From Bacillus sp. NEB1478 (lineage in GTDB: Bacteria; Bacillota; Bacilli; Bacillales; Fictibacillaceae), in assembly GCF_031582965.1 (NCBI RefSeq), contig NZ_CP134049.1, positions 124,001 to 188,000 on the forward strand: a DNA stretch of 64,000 nt. The letters run 5' to 3'. A program made the translations under genes and the position numbers. This document shows, in pieces, positions 1 to 8,580 of the stretch (the stretch's first letter is position 1; each line of letters begins with the position of its first letter). The notes beneath the pieces were generated by a model that was given only the letters and a program-made list of their open reading frames with translations, made no database searches and was not told where the DNA came from.

Positions 1-1482
1 GTTTGCTGATCCGCCTAAAAGGCCAATGATTGCAGAAGCTTGAGAATTATCCAGTCCTAGTCCTGCAGCAGCTTCGTTTTGAGCAGGAGCTGAAGCAGAA
101 TCAGCTTCGGTTGTTTCGATATAGTTCCCTGCACGTCCAGGAGTCGGCAAGTTAAACTTTTTAATCAATACATAAAAGATTGAAAAGTTTAGTCCGAAAA
201 ATACAATGCATGTGAAAGCAAAGTTAATTAAGTCGCGTGTCAACCCTGCTTTAACGAGCAAGGGTGTACGAGTTAATAATTCGATAAAACCAAATGCGTG
301 AACACGAACGTGAATCAAGTCAGCTACTGCAAATGCAAGACCAGTCGTGATTGCATACACCACATAAAGAAGAGGTGCTGCAAACATGAACATAAACTCG
401 ATCGGTTCTGTTACCCCAGTCAAAAAGACAGCAAGTGCAGCAGATAAAAACATAGATTTATATTTTGTACGCTTATCTTTATCAACATTCATGTACATGG
501 CAAGAGCTATCGCGACAAGTGAAGCAGTTGAAAGGACGACTTGTCCCATTTTAAAACGAGCAGGTACAACATCATTTAATAAAGCGTTATAAGATGCTGT
601 ATCTCCAGCAGCACGGAAATTGTTTAAATCATTAATCCATGCAAGCCATAAGGGATCTTGACCGGCAACTGATGAACCAGCTCCGGAACCTGTCATGATC
701 TGATAAGTTCCACCGAGTCCTGTGTAATTGATCGGTACTGTCAGCATGTGGTGAAGTCCGAACGGCAATAGCAGACGCTCCAGTGTACCAAAAACAAACG
801 GTGCAATAACCGGAGCTGTATTTCGTGATGTGGCAATCCAGCGTCCGAAATCATTTAGAGCCGACTGAATGAACGGCCAAACAATTGCAAGAACTAAAGC
901 TGTGATCACGGACCATAAAATAACGGCAAAGGGTACAAAGCGCTTTCCGTTAAAGAATGCTAGTGCATTAGGTAGCTTGTTGTAGTTATAGTATTTATTG
1001 AAAAGTACTGCACCAAGGAAACCAGAAATGATTCCGATAAATACACCCATGTTTAGAGCCGGAGCACCAAGTACAGATGTAAAGTAATCACCAACAATAA
1101 GTCTTTCCCCAAAAAGAGATTTAACTTTTGCTCCTTCTTCGAGCATCATGGCACTGTTTACTCCGAAAATAGCACCTGTGATTCGGTTGATCAGAATAAA
1201 GGCGATAACTGCGGCAAACGCACCGCCAGCACGTTCTTTTGCCCATGAACCACCGATGGCTACAGCGAACAAGATGTGAAGGTTTGTGATGATCGCCCAT
1301 CCGATATCTTCCATTACACGGGCAATCGCTTGCACAAATACAATGTCATCTGCCGTCATGGCGATAACCTTACCTAGTGATATCATTAAACCGGCAGCGG
1401 GCATAACTGCTACTACTACGAGCAGCGCTTTTCCAAGCTTTTGCCAAAAATCAAACGAAATGAGTTTTTTACGTTGTTTCAA
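1..1482 (-). CDS. PTS sugar transporter EIICB, glucose/maltose type (3' end cut by window edge)
   Basis: The frame is open from a TTG start at 1482 to the left edge, giving 494 residues. A strong Shine-Dalgarno (AAAGGAGG, 8 bases upstream) fixes the start. The protein opens with FDFWQKLGKALLVV and MPAAGLMISLGK, followed by many hydrophobic segments typical of the glucose-superfamily EIIC domain, including GGSWAKERAGGAFAA, LLPFGLHHMLTVP and TGVTEPIEFMF. After a linker near residue 470 the sequence GLLGGSAN begins an EIIB domain; the phosphorylated cysteine would lie outside the window. From memory this arrangement resembles the glucose/maltose permeases of lactic bacteria (MalT/PtsG type). It imports and phosphorylates a sugar at the membrane, receiving phosphate from EIIA. 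The EIIA and a PfkB kinase lie divergently next door. The exact sugar cannot be read from sequence. Confidence 0.88.
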   Translation of the reverse strand, partial: MKQRKKLISFDFWQKLGKALLVVVAVMPAAGLMISLGKVIAMTADDIVFVQAIARVMEDIGWAIITNLHILFAVAIGGSWAKERAGGAFAAVIAFILINRITGAIFGVNSAMMLEEGAKVKSLFGERLIVGDYFTSVLGAPALNMGVFIGIISGFLGAVLFNKYYNYNKLPNALAFFNGKRFVPFAVILWSVITALVLAIVWPFIQSALNDFGRWIATSRNTAPVIAPFVFGTLERLLLPFGLHHMLTVPINYTGLGGTYQIMTGSGAGSSVAGQDPLWLAWINDLNNFRAAGDTASYNALLNDVVPARFKMGQVVLSTASLVAIALAMYMNVDKDKRTKYKSMFLSAALAVFLTGVTEPIEFMFMFAAPLLYVVYAITTGLAFAVADLIHVRVHAFGFIELLTRTPLLVKAGLTRDLINFAFTCIVFFGLNFSIFYVLIKKFNLPTPGRAGNYIETTEADSASAPAQNEAAAGLGLDNSQASAIIGLLGGSAN

Positions 1483-1573
1483 AACGATTTCCTCCTTTAG
1501 TATATATCTTTCTTCGGTGTTTTGAAATCGCATTCATAAGATTGCAAGATAAATGTTCCAAATGCTTATAAAT

Positions 1574-1585
1574 TTGTATAGACAA
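1574..1585 (-). promoter_or_regulatory. Candidate GntR/TreR-type operator
   Basis: TTGTATAGACAA is an almost perfect palindrome (five of six base pairs). It has the TTGTnnnnACAA form recognised by TreR-like members of the GntR family. It sits about 90 bases upstream of the EIICB start and 6 bases from the cre. The regulator itself is not in the window, so the assignment rests on motif shape. Confidence 0.45.
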
Positions 1586-1591
1586 GTACGG

Positions 1592-1605
1592 TGCAATCGT
1601 TTGCA
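1592..1605 (-). promoter_or_regulatory. cre site for CcpA
   Basis: TGCAATCGTTTGCA matches every fixed position of the catabolite-responsive element consensus TGNAANCGNTNNCA and is nearly palindromic. It lies upstream of the EIICB gene beside a GntR-type operator, as expected for catabolite control of a sugar PTS. Confidence 0.7.
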
Positions 1606-1922
1606 TGAAGTGATTGTAAAATAAAACGGTTACATTTACAAGCGTTATTCTAAAAAAGATGATTAAATATTGGACAGATCACCTCATTTAGGCAGATTTC
1701 CAGAATTAATAAGAGGGTTCCCACAAAAATAGTTGGTTACTTCAGAAAAAACAAATCATAAATCCACATTTAATAGGAAAAAAATACGAACTGATCATTT
1801 TGGTATTAGGCATACCGTTTGACTTTATGATTACGCTAGCATTACTTTTAATTAAAATGTTTTAAAGCAACCGGACAGGTGTAAATTAACAAGTATAGAA
1901 TTAGAAAGGTGAGTGTTGATTC

Positions 1923-2420
1923 ATGTTTAATAAATTATTTGGGAAAAAAGAAGTGAAAAAAGAAGAAACCGTAGTTGCTCCAGTAACGGGGAAAATTGTT
2001 CCGATAGAAGAAGTTCCAGATCCAACCTTTGCACAGAAAATGATGGGAGACGGAATCGCGATCGAACCATCTGAGGGTACTGTCGTTTCACCTGTTGATG
2101 GAGAAATTGTGCAGTTCTTTCATACGAAACATGCGATCGGCATCAAATCTGAAACCGGTGCAGAAATTCTTATTCATGTGGGCTTAGAAACAGTGAGCAT
2201 GAATGGTGAAGGCTTTGAAGGCTACGTAAATGTGGGTGACAAAGTCAAGGCAGGCGATAGACTGTTAACCTTTGATATTGATTTAATCAAAGAAAAAGCA
2301 TCCAGCACGATTACGCCGATTGTGATTACAAACGGTGATGCGGTTGAATCATTGGACAAGCGTGCAGCTTCTGAAGCAGTTAAAGGTGAAACCTCTCTGC
2401 TGCAGCTGAAAATGAAATAA
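1923..2420 (+). CDS. PTS EIIA component, glucose (Crr) type
   Basis: This 165-residue soluble protein carries the glucose-type EIIA domain from about residue 18 on. VVAPVTGKIVPIEEVPDPTF is the usual entry strand, KHAIGIKS holds the first conserved histidine, and ILIHVGLETV holds the phosphorylated histidine. It passes phosphate from HPr to the EIIB domain. The lysine/glutamate-rich first 17 residues are a short basic lead, not a membrane anchor. The ribosome site GAAAGGTGAG precedes the ATG. It is divergent from the EIICB gene and 28 bases upstream of the sugar kinase, so EIIA and kinase likely share a transcript. EIICB ends in a B domain, so a separate EIIA fits as its partner. Confidence 0.9.
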   Translation: MFNKLFGKKEVKKEETVVAPVTGKIVPIEEVPDPTFAQKMMGDGIAIEPSEGTVVSPVDGEIVQFFHTKHAIGIKSETGAEILIHVGLETVSMNGEGFEGYVNVGDKVKAGDRLLTFDIDLIKEKASSTITPIVITNGDAVESLDKRAASEAVKGETSLLQLKMK

Positions 2421-2448
2421 TTTATCCTTTAAAAAAGGGGGGAGTTTC

Positions 2449-3399
2449 ATGAAACAGGGAGTCATATCGCTAGGTGAAGCCCTCGTTGATTTTATCCCGA
2501 CGGATGAAACGAATATGACGTATCAAAAAAGTCCAGGCGGTGCACCCGCTAATGTGGCAGTTGGACTGGCAAGACTCGGCTGTCCATCTACTTTTTTAGG
2601 GAAGGTCGGCGATGATGTACTTGGCCGTTTTATGATTGATACGCTAAAAGGATATGGCGTAAACACATTTCATATGTACAAAACTGATCATGTGCGGACA
2701 GGTGCAGTATTTGTGACTTTATCTGAAAACGGCGAGCGGGAATTTGATTTCTATATCAGCCCGAGTGCAGACCGTTTTTTGGATGAAAAAGAAGTGCAGC
2801 CGAGCTTGTTCCAAGAGCATAAAATTTTGCATTTCGGATCGATTTCACTTATTGATGATCCTTCAAAAAGTGCAACTGAAAAAGCGGTAAAACTTGCCCG
2901 TAAGAACGGTATGTGGGTTTCATATGACCCTAACTTAAGGCTTTCTCTATGGAAAACACCTGCATTAGCTCGTGAAAGAATTCTTTCGATGCTGCCTCAT
3001 GCGGATATTGTGAAAATTTCTGAAGAAGAGCTCGAGTTTATCACAGGACTTAAAAAGGTAGAAGAAGGCATTAAAATTCTTCAGCAATACGATATTCCGC
3101 TCCTTTTCATTACATTAGGCGAGGACGGAAGCTATACTGTAACAAAAGATGGCGGCGAGTATATTCCTGCAAAAACAACGGGAGCCATTGATACGACCGG
3201 TGCTGGGGATGCTTATGTTTCGGGCATATTATACGGATTGAACGCGTATAATGGTGAACTCAAAGATTTAACACTTGAAAAAGCGTGTGAAATGGCACAG
3301 TTTGCAAGTGTGTCCGGCGGGCTTGCCGTATCAGTTAAAGGTGCAATGACAGCACTTCCGACTTTAGAACAAATTCAGCAAGAGCTTGCACCAAAATAA
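2449..3399 (+). CDS. PfkB-family sugar kinase (fructokinase-like)
   Basis: The 316-residue product has both PfkB signatures: GGAPANVAVGLARLGCPS near residue 30 and the ATP/anion-hole motif DTTGAGDAY near residue 250, with the catalytic aspartate in GAGD. The family phosphorylates fructose or related sugars at a hydroxyl, and length fits bacterial fructokinases. The ribosome site is AAAAGGGGGGAG before ATG. It follows the EIIA gene closely, suggesting it phosphorylates a sugar released from the imported compound, for example fructose from a disaccharide; that substrate link is inference. A weak hairpin AAAGATTT/AAATCTTT at 3398-3429 may end the transcript. Confidence 0.85.
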   Translation: MKQGVISLGEALVDFIPTDETNMTYQKSPGGAPANVAVGLARLGCPSTFLGKVGDDVLGRFMIDTLKGYGVNTFHMYKTDHVRTGAVFVTLSENGEREFDFYISPSADRFLDEKEVQPSLFQEHKILHFGSISLIDDPSKSATEKAVKLARKNGMWVSYDPNLRLSLWKTPALARERILSMLPHADIVKISEEELEFITGLKKVEEGIKILQQYDIPLLFITLGEDGSYTVTKDGGEYIPAKTTGAIDTTGAGDAYVSGILYGLNAYNGELKDLTLEKACEMAQFASVSGGLAVSVKGAMTALPTLEQIQQELAPK

Positions 3400-3427
3400 A
3401 GATTTACACATATAATACGAAAATCTT

Positions 3428-3457
3428 TTGACTAACGTTTTTATTTTTTGGTAATAT
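3428..3457 (+). promoter_or_regulatory. Sigma-A promoter of glyS
   Basis: TTGACT and TAATAT are separated by 18 bases, about 30 bases before the T-box leader begins. No other good pair is near. Confidence 0.55.
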
Positions 3458-3486
3458 TACTTTATTATATAAACGAATATGCAGCC

Positions 3487-3695
3487 ATGAAAGATGAATA
3501 GTAACTGTATGCAACTCTTTAAAGCGAGCCAGGGGCGGTGGAAGCCTGGTAAGAGACATGGGTGAAACGGCAATCTGGAGCTGCTTTATGAAAAGAGGAT
3601 TCGTTATTTTTCTAACGGATCAACTAGGGTGGAACCGCGGGAGCTATAACTCTCGTCCCTGGCCAATCGAGCCTTGGGACGGGAGTTTTTTATTT
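3487..3695 (+). promoter_or_regulatory. T-box riboswitch leader, glycine specificity
   Basis: The conserved T-box AGGGTGGAACCGCG lies at 3626-3639 and is followed by a rho-independent terminator. Upstream is a long Stem I region with the AGnnAGUA-like entry and a GC-rich distal loop (GAGCCAGGGGCGGTGGAAGC). The likely specifier codon is GGC at 3569-3571 followed by A, which would read tRNA-Gly. Uncharged tRNA-Gly should stabilise the antiterminator and allow transcription of glyS directly downstream. The specifier position was assigned by eye. Confidence 0.88.
3648..3693 (+). terminator. T-box regulated terminator
   Basis: AACTCTCGTCCC pairs with GGGACGGGAGTT (one G-U pair), followed by TTTTTTATTT. 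It is the OFF state of the glyS T-box. Confidence 0.85.
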
Positions 3696-3747
3696 CTATA
3701 AAAAACCCTTTCCATAAAGGCAAAAACCAAAATGGGAGGAATAAAAA

Positions 3748-5130
3748 ATGTCCAAAAACATGGAAACAATCACAAATCATGCGAAACACCGCGGTTTTGT
3801 ATTTCCGGGATCTGAAATTTACGGCGGTCTTGCGAATACATGGGATTACGGTCCTCTAGGTGTTGAGTTAAAGAACAACGTGAAAAAAGCTTGGTGGAAG
3901 AAGTTTGTACAAGAATCTCCTTATAACGTAGGTCTAGATGCAGCGATTCTGATGAACCCTCGCACATGGGAAGCATCTGGCCACATCGGTAACTTCAATG
4001 ATCCGATGATGGATTGCAAAAACTGTAAAGCGCGCCACCGTGCTGATAAATTGATTGAAGATGCTGCTGAAAAAGAAGGAAAAGAAATTATCGTAGATGG
4101 TCTTCCATTCGAAAAGATGGAAGAACTCGTTAAAGAATACAATATCGCTTGTCCGGAATGCGGCAGCCATGACTTTACAAGCATCCGCCAGTTCAACTTG
4201 ATGTTCAAGACACACCAAGGTGTAACAGAATCCAGCTCAAACGAAATCTACATGCGTCCTGAAACAGCACAAGGTATTTTCGTAAACTTCAAAAACGTTC
4301 AGCGTACGATGCGCAAAAAGCTTCCGTTCGGTATTGCACAAATCGGAAAAAGCTTCCGTAACGAAATCACGCCAGGTAACTTCACGTTCCGTACACGTGA
4401 ATTCGAACAAATGGAGCTTGAGTTTTTCTGTAAGCCATGCGAGGAAATTGAGTGGTTCAACTATTGGAAAGATACTGCTGAAAAATGGCTGAAGTCACTA
4501 GGTATGACAGATGAAAACCTTCGTCTTCGTGACCACAATGAAGATGAGCTTTCTCATTACTCAAATGCGACGACGGACTTTGAATACAAATTCCCGTTCG
4601 GCTGGGGCGAGCTTTGGGGTGTAGCATCCCGAACTGACTTTGACTTGAAGCGCCACATGGAATTCTCCGGTGAAGACTTTAACTATATCGATCAAGAAAC
4701 GAACGACCGCTATGTTCCTTATTGCATCGAGCCTTCATTAGGTGCTGACCGCGTAACATTAGCATTCTTGATTGATGCTTATGAAGACGAAGAGCTAGAA
4801 GACGGCACGAGCAGAACGGTCATGCACCTGCATCCCGCACTTGCTCCATTTAAAGCAGCAATTTTGCCATTATCTAAAAAGCTATCTGAAGAAGCAACGG
4901 AAGTGTTTGGTTCACTAGCGAAAGACTTTATGGTTGATTACGATGAAACGGGATCGATCGGTAAACGTTACCGCCGTCAGGATGAGATCGGTACACCGTT
5001 CTGTATCACCTACGACTTTGATTCAAAAGAAGACGGCATGGTTACAGTTCGTGACCGTGACACGATGGAACAAACGCGTGTAAAGATTGCAGACCTTAAG
5101 AGCTTTATTGAAGAAAAAGTACAATTTTAA
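3748..5130 (+). CDS. glyS: Glycine--tRNA ligase, single-chain dimeric type
   Basis: The 460-residue enzyme charges tRNA-Gly with glycine in the cytoplasm. Class II motifs are visible: motif 2 FRNEITPGN near residue 205 and motif 3 EPSLGADR near 330. Two CxxC pairs (DCKNC near residue 90 and ACPEC near 135) suggest the zinc-type insertion. The C-terminal 100 residues form the anticodon-binding domain. This is the single-polypeptide form found in Staphylococcus and archaea/eukaryotes, not the alpha2-beta2 GlyQ/GlyS form of B. subtilis. GGGAGG precedes the ATG. The T-box leader upstream explains regulation by tRNA-Gly charging. Confidence 0.96.
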   Translation: MSKNMETITNHAKHRGFVFPGSEIYGGLANTWDYGPLGVELKNNVKKAWWKKFVQESPYNVGLDAAILMNPRTWEASGHIGNFNDPMMDCKNCKARHRADKLIEDAAEKEGKEIIVDGLPFEKMEELVKEYNIACPECGSHDFTSIRQFNLMFKTHQGVTESSSNEIYMRPETAQGIFVNFKNVQRTMRKKLPFGIAQIGKSFRNEITPGNFTFRTREFEQMELEFFCKPCEEIEWFNYWKDTAEKWLKSLGMTDENLRLRDHNEDELSHYSNATTDFEYKFPFGWGELWGVASRTDFDLKRHMEFSGEDFNYIDQETNDRYVPYCIEPSLGADRVTLAFLIDAYEDEELEDGTSRTVMHLHPALAPFKAAILPLSKKLSEEATEVFGSLAKDFMVDYDETGSIGKRYRRQDEIGTPFCITYDFDSKEDGMVTVRDRDTMEQTRVKIADLKSFIEEKVQF

Positions 5131-5141
5131 TCAAAAAGAGG

Positions 5142-5181
5142 CACACATTGCGATGAAAGCGATGTGTGTTTCTGTTTTTTT
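5142..5181 (+). terminator. Rho-independent terminator of glyS
   Basis: CACACATTGC pairs with GCGATGTGTG around a 7-base loop, then TTTCTGTTTTTTT. Confidence 0.8.
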
Positions 5182-5257
5182 AAGCGTATTTCTTTTACAA
5201 TGGATAGGTAGAGAAAATATTCTGGCCGAACAATGGCTTTTAGTTGGAGGTATACAG

Positions 5258-6361
5258 ATGAACGAAGGACGTATTCAAAAGGTAAAGAACTGGCTGCAGC
5301 AAGAGAGTCATACATTTGCATTCATCCATACGACAGCAAACGTATTCTATTTGTCAGGACTATTTACAGATCCTCATGAACGTGTGTTAGGCGTTGTTGT
5401 ACTTCCTGATGGTGAGCCATTTATGGTTTGTCCTGGAATGGAGCGCTCGCAAGCAAAAGGTGCCGGCTGGACATATGACATCGTTGGATACAGTGATTCT
5501 GAAGATCCTTGGGTAAAAGTGCAGGAGGCATTAGAAAGCCGCGGTGTAAATTCAGCTTCTTCTGTTGCCGTAGAAAAAGAAACACTTCCATATGCACGCG
5601 GAGAAAAGCTGGCTGGCATGTTTACGGGTGCTAAGTTAGTTGGAGCTGAAGAGCTGCTGAACGAACTCCGACTCATTAAAGAAGAGAGTGAGCTTGAAAC
5701 GCTGCGTAAAGCGGCAAAGCTAGCCGATTATGGCGTTGAAGTAGGTGTTGCGGCGCTTAAAGAAGGCGTAACGGAGATGGAAGTACTCGCGAAAATCGAG
5801 TACGAACTGAAGAAAAAAGGCATCAGCCAAATGTCGTTCTCGACAATGGTGCTGTTTGGAGAGAAGGCTGGGCAGCCGCATGGTAAGCCTGGTTTAAGAA
5901 AGCTGCAGCATGGCGATTTTGTTCTTTTTGACTTAGGTGTAGTTTTAGATGGTTATTGCTCAGATATCACGCGTACTGTAGCATTTGGTGATCTGGATGA
6001 AAAACGTCGTGAAATTTACGATACGGTCCTTCAGGCGCAATTGAAAGCTCTTGAAGCTTCTAAACCAGGAACGCGTATCGGTGATCTTGATGTGGTTGCA
6101 CGCAATCATATTACTGAAGCAGGTTACGGCGAAAACTTCCCGCATAGAATTGGACATGGCCTTGGTATCGATGTTCACGAATTCCCGTCTATGAGTGATA
6201 ATAACGACGGTGTTTTGCGTGCAGGGATGACGTACACGATCGAGCCTGGCATCTATATCGATGACATCGGTGGCGTTCGAATTGAAGACGATGTAGTCGT
6301 AACAGAAAACGGATACGAAACATTGACGAAATACCCAAAAGAATTGCAGATTATTAAATAA
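5258..6361 (+). CDS. M24 family Xaa-Pro peptidase
   Basis: The ATG at 5258 with GGAGG 7 bases upstream gives 367 residues; a longer frame starting inside glyS is rejected because it lacks a ribosome site and crosses the glyS terminator. An N-terminal creatinase-type domain precedes the pita-bread M24 fold. Metal ligands are visible as FDLGVVLDGYCSDITRT (two aspartates), HRIGHGLGIDVHE (histidine), TIEPGIY and VRIEDDV (two glutamates). The family removes N-terminal residues next to proline from peptides, using two divalent metals, in the cytoplasm. It resembles B. subtilis YkvY-class aminopeptidase P proteins. It is a single gene between two terminators. TACAAT at 5196-5201 is a possible -10. 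Confidence 0.92.
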   Translation: MNEGRIQKVKNWLQQESHTFAFIHTTANVFYLSGLFTDPHERVLGVVVLPDGEPFMVCPGMERSQAKGAGWTYDIVGYSDSEDPWVKVQEALESRGVNSASSVAVEKETLPYARGEKLAGMFTGAKLVGAEELLNELRLIKEESELETLRKAAKLADYGVEVGVAALKEGVTEMEVLAKIEYELKKKGISQMSFSTMVLFGEKAGQPHGKPGLRKLQHGDFVLFDLGVVLDGYCSDITRTVAFGDLDEKRREIYDTVLQAQLKALEASKPGTRIGDLDVVARNHITEAGYGENFPHRIGHGLGIDVHEFPSMSDNNDGVLRAGMTYTIEPGIYIDDIGGVRIEDDVVVTENGYETLTKYPKELQIIK

Positions 6362-6377
6362 AAATTGTGATTATGAT

Positions 6378-6410
6378 CGAACTTCCTCTGTTTTGAGGAA
6401 GTTCGTTTTC
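6378..6410 (+). terminator. Terminator of the M24 peptidase gene
   Basis: CGAACTTCCTC pairs perfectly with GAGGAAGTTCG around TGTTTT, followed by TTTTCATTTTT. Confidence 0.85.
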
Positions 6411-6472
6411 ATTTTTGCAATGTTTGAGTGGAATTCTACACGGAATGGTTTGAATAATGAGTGCTCGCGATG

Positions 6473-6586
6473 ATAATCCAACGAGTTTAGCCCTTAATCC
6501 AACGAGAAAACGCTATAATCCAACGGAAAATTGTCATAATCCAACGAGTTTTGGTCAGATACTCCCGAGTCGACCAAATTCGACAA
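6473..6586 (-). repeat. 21-bp periodic array D1 with header
   Basis: TAATCCAACG starts at 6474, 6495, 6516 and 6537, a spacing of exactly 21, 21 and 21 bases. On the minus strand a header TTGTCG-N6-GTCGACTCG (6586-6566) comes first and its CG is in phase with the units. The stretch lies between two convergent genes and their terminators. Function unknown. Confidence 0.8.
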
Positions 6587-6604
6587 CAACCTGTTACATT
6601 TATA

Positions 6605-6634
6605 AATGAAAAAAACTCCTCATTAAGGAGTTTT
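6605..6634 (-). terminator. Second minus-strand terminator hairpin
   Basis: AAAACTCCT pairs with AGGAGTTTT, with a T-run on the minus strand. It would back up the terminator at 6660-6693. Confidence 0.5.
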
Positions 6635-6659
6635 ACGTATGAATTACCTTTTCTCCTAA

Positions 6660-6693
6660 AAAAAAGAGCAGATCTAATCTCTGCTCTTTTTTA
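6660..6693 (-). terminator. Bidirectional terminator overlapping a stop codon
   Basis: GAGCAGA pairs with TCTGCTC with A/T tracts on both sides. The stop codon of the small membrane protein lies in its loop. Confidence 0.75.
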
Positions 6694-6859
6694 TCGCCCA
6701 TTTATAAATGATGTACAACAAAATAAACATAATGAAAACAACAATTAATGTCACGATCCGTTCTCCTGCTCCGCCATCTGCAAATAGCACGGGTCCGAGG
6801 CCGAAGAAAGCTACCAGCAAAAAGGCAATACCAAAAACGATCCGCAGTACGATTTTCAT
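6674..6859 (-). CDS. Small two-helix membrane protein
   Basis: The 61-residue product has two hydrophobic stretches, residues 3-28 and 34-53, separated by a short DGGAGER loop, and ends in the basic tail KWAIKKSRD. This predicts a hairpin in the cytoplasmic membrane. The ribosome site is AAGGGGTG before the ATG. It starts 25 bases after the TrhA stop, so the two are probably cotranscribed and may work together. I do not recognise a named function; small proteins like this are common companions of membrane genes in Bacillus. Confidence 0.75.
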   Translation of the reverse strand: MKIVLRIVFGIAFLLVAFFGLGPVLFADGGAGERIVTLIVVFIMFILLYIIYKWAIKKSRD

Positions 6860-6884
6860 TTTTTATCACCCCTTAAAAATCATT

Positions 6885-7526
6885 CTAGGAAAGAGGCAAC
6901 ACATAAAACATCATAAGGAAATGTGCGATGCTTCCGGCTAATACGAATACGTGCCAAACGGCGTGGTGGAACGGAAAGCTGCGCCATACATAAAATATAC
7001 TGCCTAACGTGTAAATAATTCCACCGGCTATAAGTAAGTGAATTCCTGCTGCAGGCATATTAGCAGATATGTCTTGAAAAGCAAATGTGATCAGCCAGCC
7101 CATTGCAACATAACCGAGCGTAGATAATACAACAAATTTTTTCGTGAAAAAGGCTTTAAATAAAACTCCGAATAGTGCCAATCCCCAAACGGTGCCAAAC
7201 AACGTCCATCCTAACACACCGCCTACGACAATCAGCACAATCGGTGTATATGTTCCTGCGATAAATAAATAGATAGCGGCATGATCCATAATCTCAAATA
7301 GATCTTTCACTTTGCCTTGAGGAAAAGCGTGCACGAGCGTTGAAGCCGTATATAGTAAAAGCATTGTCCCGCCAAATACAGCGAAACTTACGATATGAAC
7401 TGCTGTTCCTTTCCAGACAGCAAACACAAGCAAAATAGAAGTTACGGCAACACTTAATAAAACGCCAAGTCCATGAGTAATGGCATTTGCAATCTCTTCC
7501 CGCTTCGAAAATACATGTGTACCCAT
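6885..7526 (-). CDS. TrhA/hemolysin III family membrane protein
   Basis: ATG at 7526 (GGAAGG 8 bases upstream) is preferred over GTG at 7535, which would touch its ribosome site; this gives 213 residues. Seven transmembrane segments fit the PAQR/hemolysin III family. Conserved features are NAITHGLG near the N terminus, STLVHAF, EIMDHAAIYLFIAGTYTP and the C-terminal HHAVWHVFVLAGSIAHF, whose histidines with the others would bind zinc. Family members have been linked to membrane fluidity homeostasis; the hemolysin name is historical and does not imply toxicity. It resembles B. subtilis YplQ. A small membrane protein follows in the same operon. Confidence 0.9.
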   Translation of the reverse strand: MGTHVFSKREEIANAITHGLGVLLSVAVTSILLVFAVWKGTAVHIVSFAVFGGTMLLLYTASTLVHAFPQGKVKDLFEIMDHAAIYLFIAGTYTPIVLIVVGGVLGWTLFGTVWGLALFGVLFKAFFTKKFVVLSTLGYVAMGWLITFAFQDISANMPAAGIHLLIAGGIIYTLGSIFYVWRSFPFHHAVWHVFVLAGSIAHFLMMFYVLPLS

Positions 7527-7680
7527 TCCGATCACCTTCCTTTACGTTATCGCAAGTATAGCAGAAATCCACACGCTTTATTCAAATAATGCCATTAAGA
7601 TTATGTGAAAAGAAGGAATCAATTTGTAAAAAATTGAAATATACCAATCTATAGAAAGAAAAAAAGAGAGGGTCATTTTT

Positions 7681-8553
7681 ATGAAAGTTACACGGTATTC
7701 ATCGATAACTGCTTTTTATGAAGATGCAGAAACCTTTTTGCTCAGCCAAGAGGATAGAGCGGCAATCATGCTTGGAAATACAATACGTTTTAAAGATAAA
7801 GAATGGAAAGAAGAAGAACCGTTCTTAGCCACAGTGAAAGAGAACGGGAAGATTATGCTGGCGGCAATGCTCGTCCCGCCGTATGCGATGCTGTTGCTTG
7901 AAAAAGAGGAAGCAGAGGGTATCGCTGCCGTTCCTTATCTCATTGACTATTTAATAAAAGAAGATTATGCAATCCATAAAATCGTATCTCCGAAAATGGT
8001 AGGCAAAGCTTTTTCTGAACAATGGACGAAAAAGAATAGTTTAGAAGAAAAAGTACTCATGGATCTCAGACTCTATACACTGAAGTCGGTCATACAGCCT
8101 GCTGCAAGTAATGGTAAACTGCGACAGGCGACAGCAGATGACTTGGTTTTTTTAACGGATTGGGTGAAAGATATGACCGCAGTAACGAGCCAGATCCTTA
8201 CCAGAACGGAAGCAGAAGAATTGGCAAAAGCAAGAATAGAGAATGGCTCTCTTTTCATATGGGAAGAAGGGGGGCGGGCTGTTTCAATGGCAGCAAAAGC
8301 GAGACCGAATATAAGAGGCGTGTCTGTTAACCTTGTTTATACGCCTAAAGAGTGGAGAGGAAAAGGCTATGCGAGTGCACTTGTAGCTGCGTTGAGCGAT
8401 CGTCTTTTAAAAGAAGGTTATGAATTTTGCACATTGTATACGGATCTCGCCAATCCAACCTCTAATAAAATCTATCAAAACATCGGATATGTTCCGGTAT
8501 GTGACTATATCGAATTGAAGTTTAATCAAAATGGAACAGAGAAACCGGCCTAA
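7681..8553 (+). CDS. GNAT family acetyltransferase
   Basis: The 290-residue protein has a C-terminal GNAT fold (residues about 140-285). Motif A, which binds acetyl-CoA, is seen as VNLVYTPKEWRGKGYASALV, with the R-G-K-G-Y-A pyrophosphate loop. The N-terminal half is a second, degenerate domain of the same kind as in many Bacillus GNAT proteins. Substrate is unknown. GAGAGGG upstream supports the ATG. The gene ends at 8553 and the convergent NUDIX gene ends at 8554, with no base between them. Confidence 0.85.
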   Translation: MKVTRYSSITAFYEDAETFLLSQEDRAAIMLGNTIRFKDKEWKEEEPFLATVKENGKIMLAAMLVPPYAMLLLEKEEAEGIAAVPYLIDYLIKEDYAIHKIVSPKMVGKAFSEQWTKKNSLEEKVLMDLRLYTLKSVIQPAASNGKLRQATADDLVFLTDWVKDMTAVTSQILTRTEAEELAKARIENGSLFIWEEGGRAVSMAAKARPNIRGVSVNLVYTPKEWRGKGYASALVAALSDRLLKEGYEFCTLYTDLANPTSNKIYQNIGYVPVCDYIELKFNQNGTEKPA

Positions 8554-8580
8554 TTACCGGTTCGTTCTGTTCTTTTCTTT
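8534..8580. terminator. Bidirectional terminator built from two gene ends
   Basis: GAACAGAGAAACCGG pairs with CCGGTTCGTTCTGTTC. Both stop codons, of the GNAT gene (8551-8553) and the NUDIX gene (8556-8554), lie in the loop. Confidence 0.75.

Larger units (their letters stand above)
1483..1922. other. Divergent intergenic region of the PTS genes
   Basis: This AT-rich gap separates the EIICB gene from the divergent EIIA gene. It holds the GntR-type operator and the cre site listed separately, both close to the EIICB start. I see no convincing sigma-A promoter for the EIIA side; TTGACT at 1819-1824 lacks a good -10 at the right distance. No small gene is apparent. Confidence 0.6.

Noticed and set aside
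5087..5257. Longer N-terminus of the M24 peptidase starting in glyS
   Set aside because: It would cross the glyS terminator and lacks a ribosome site; ATG 5258 has a good one.
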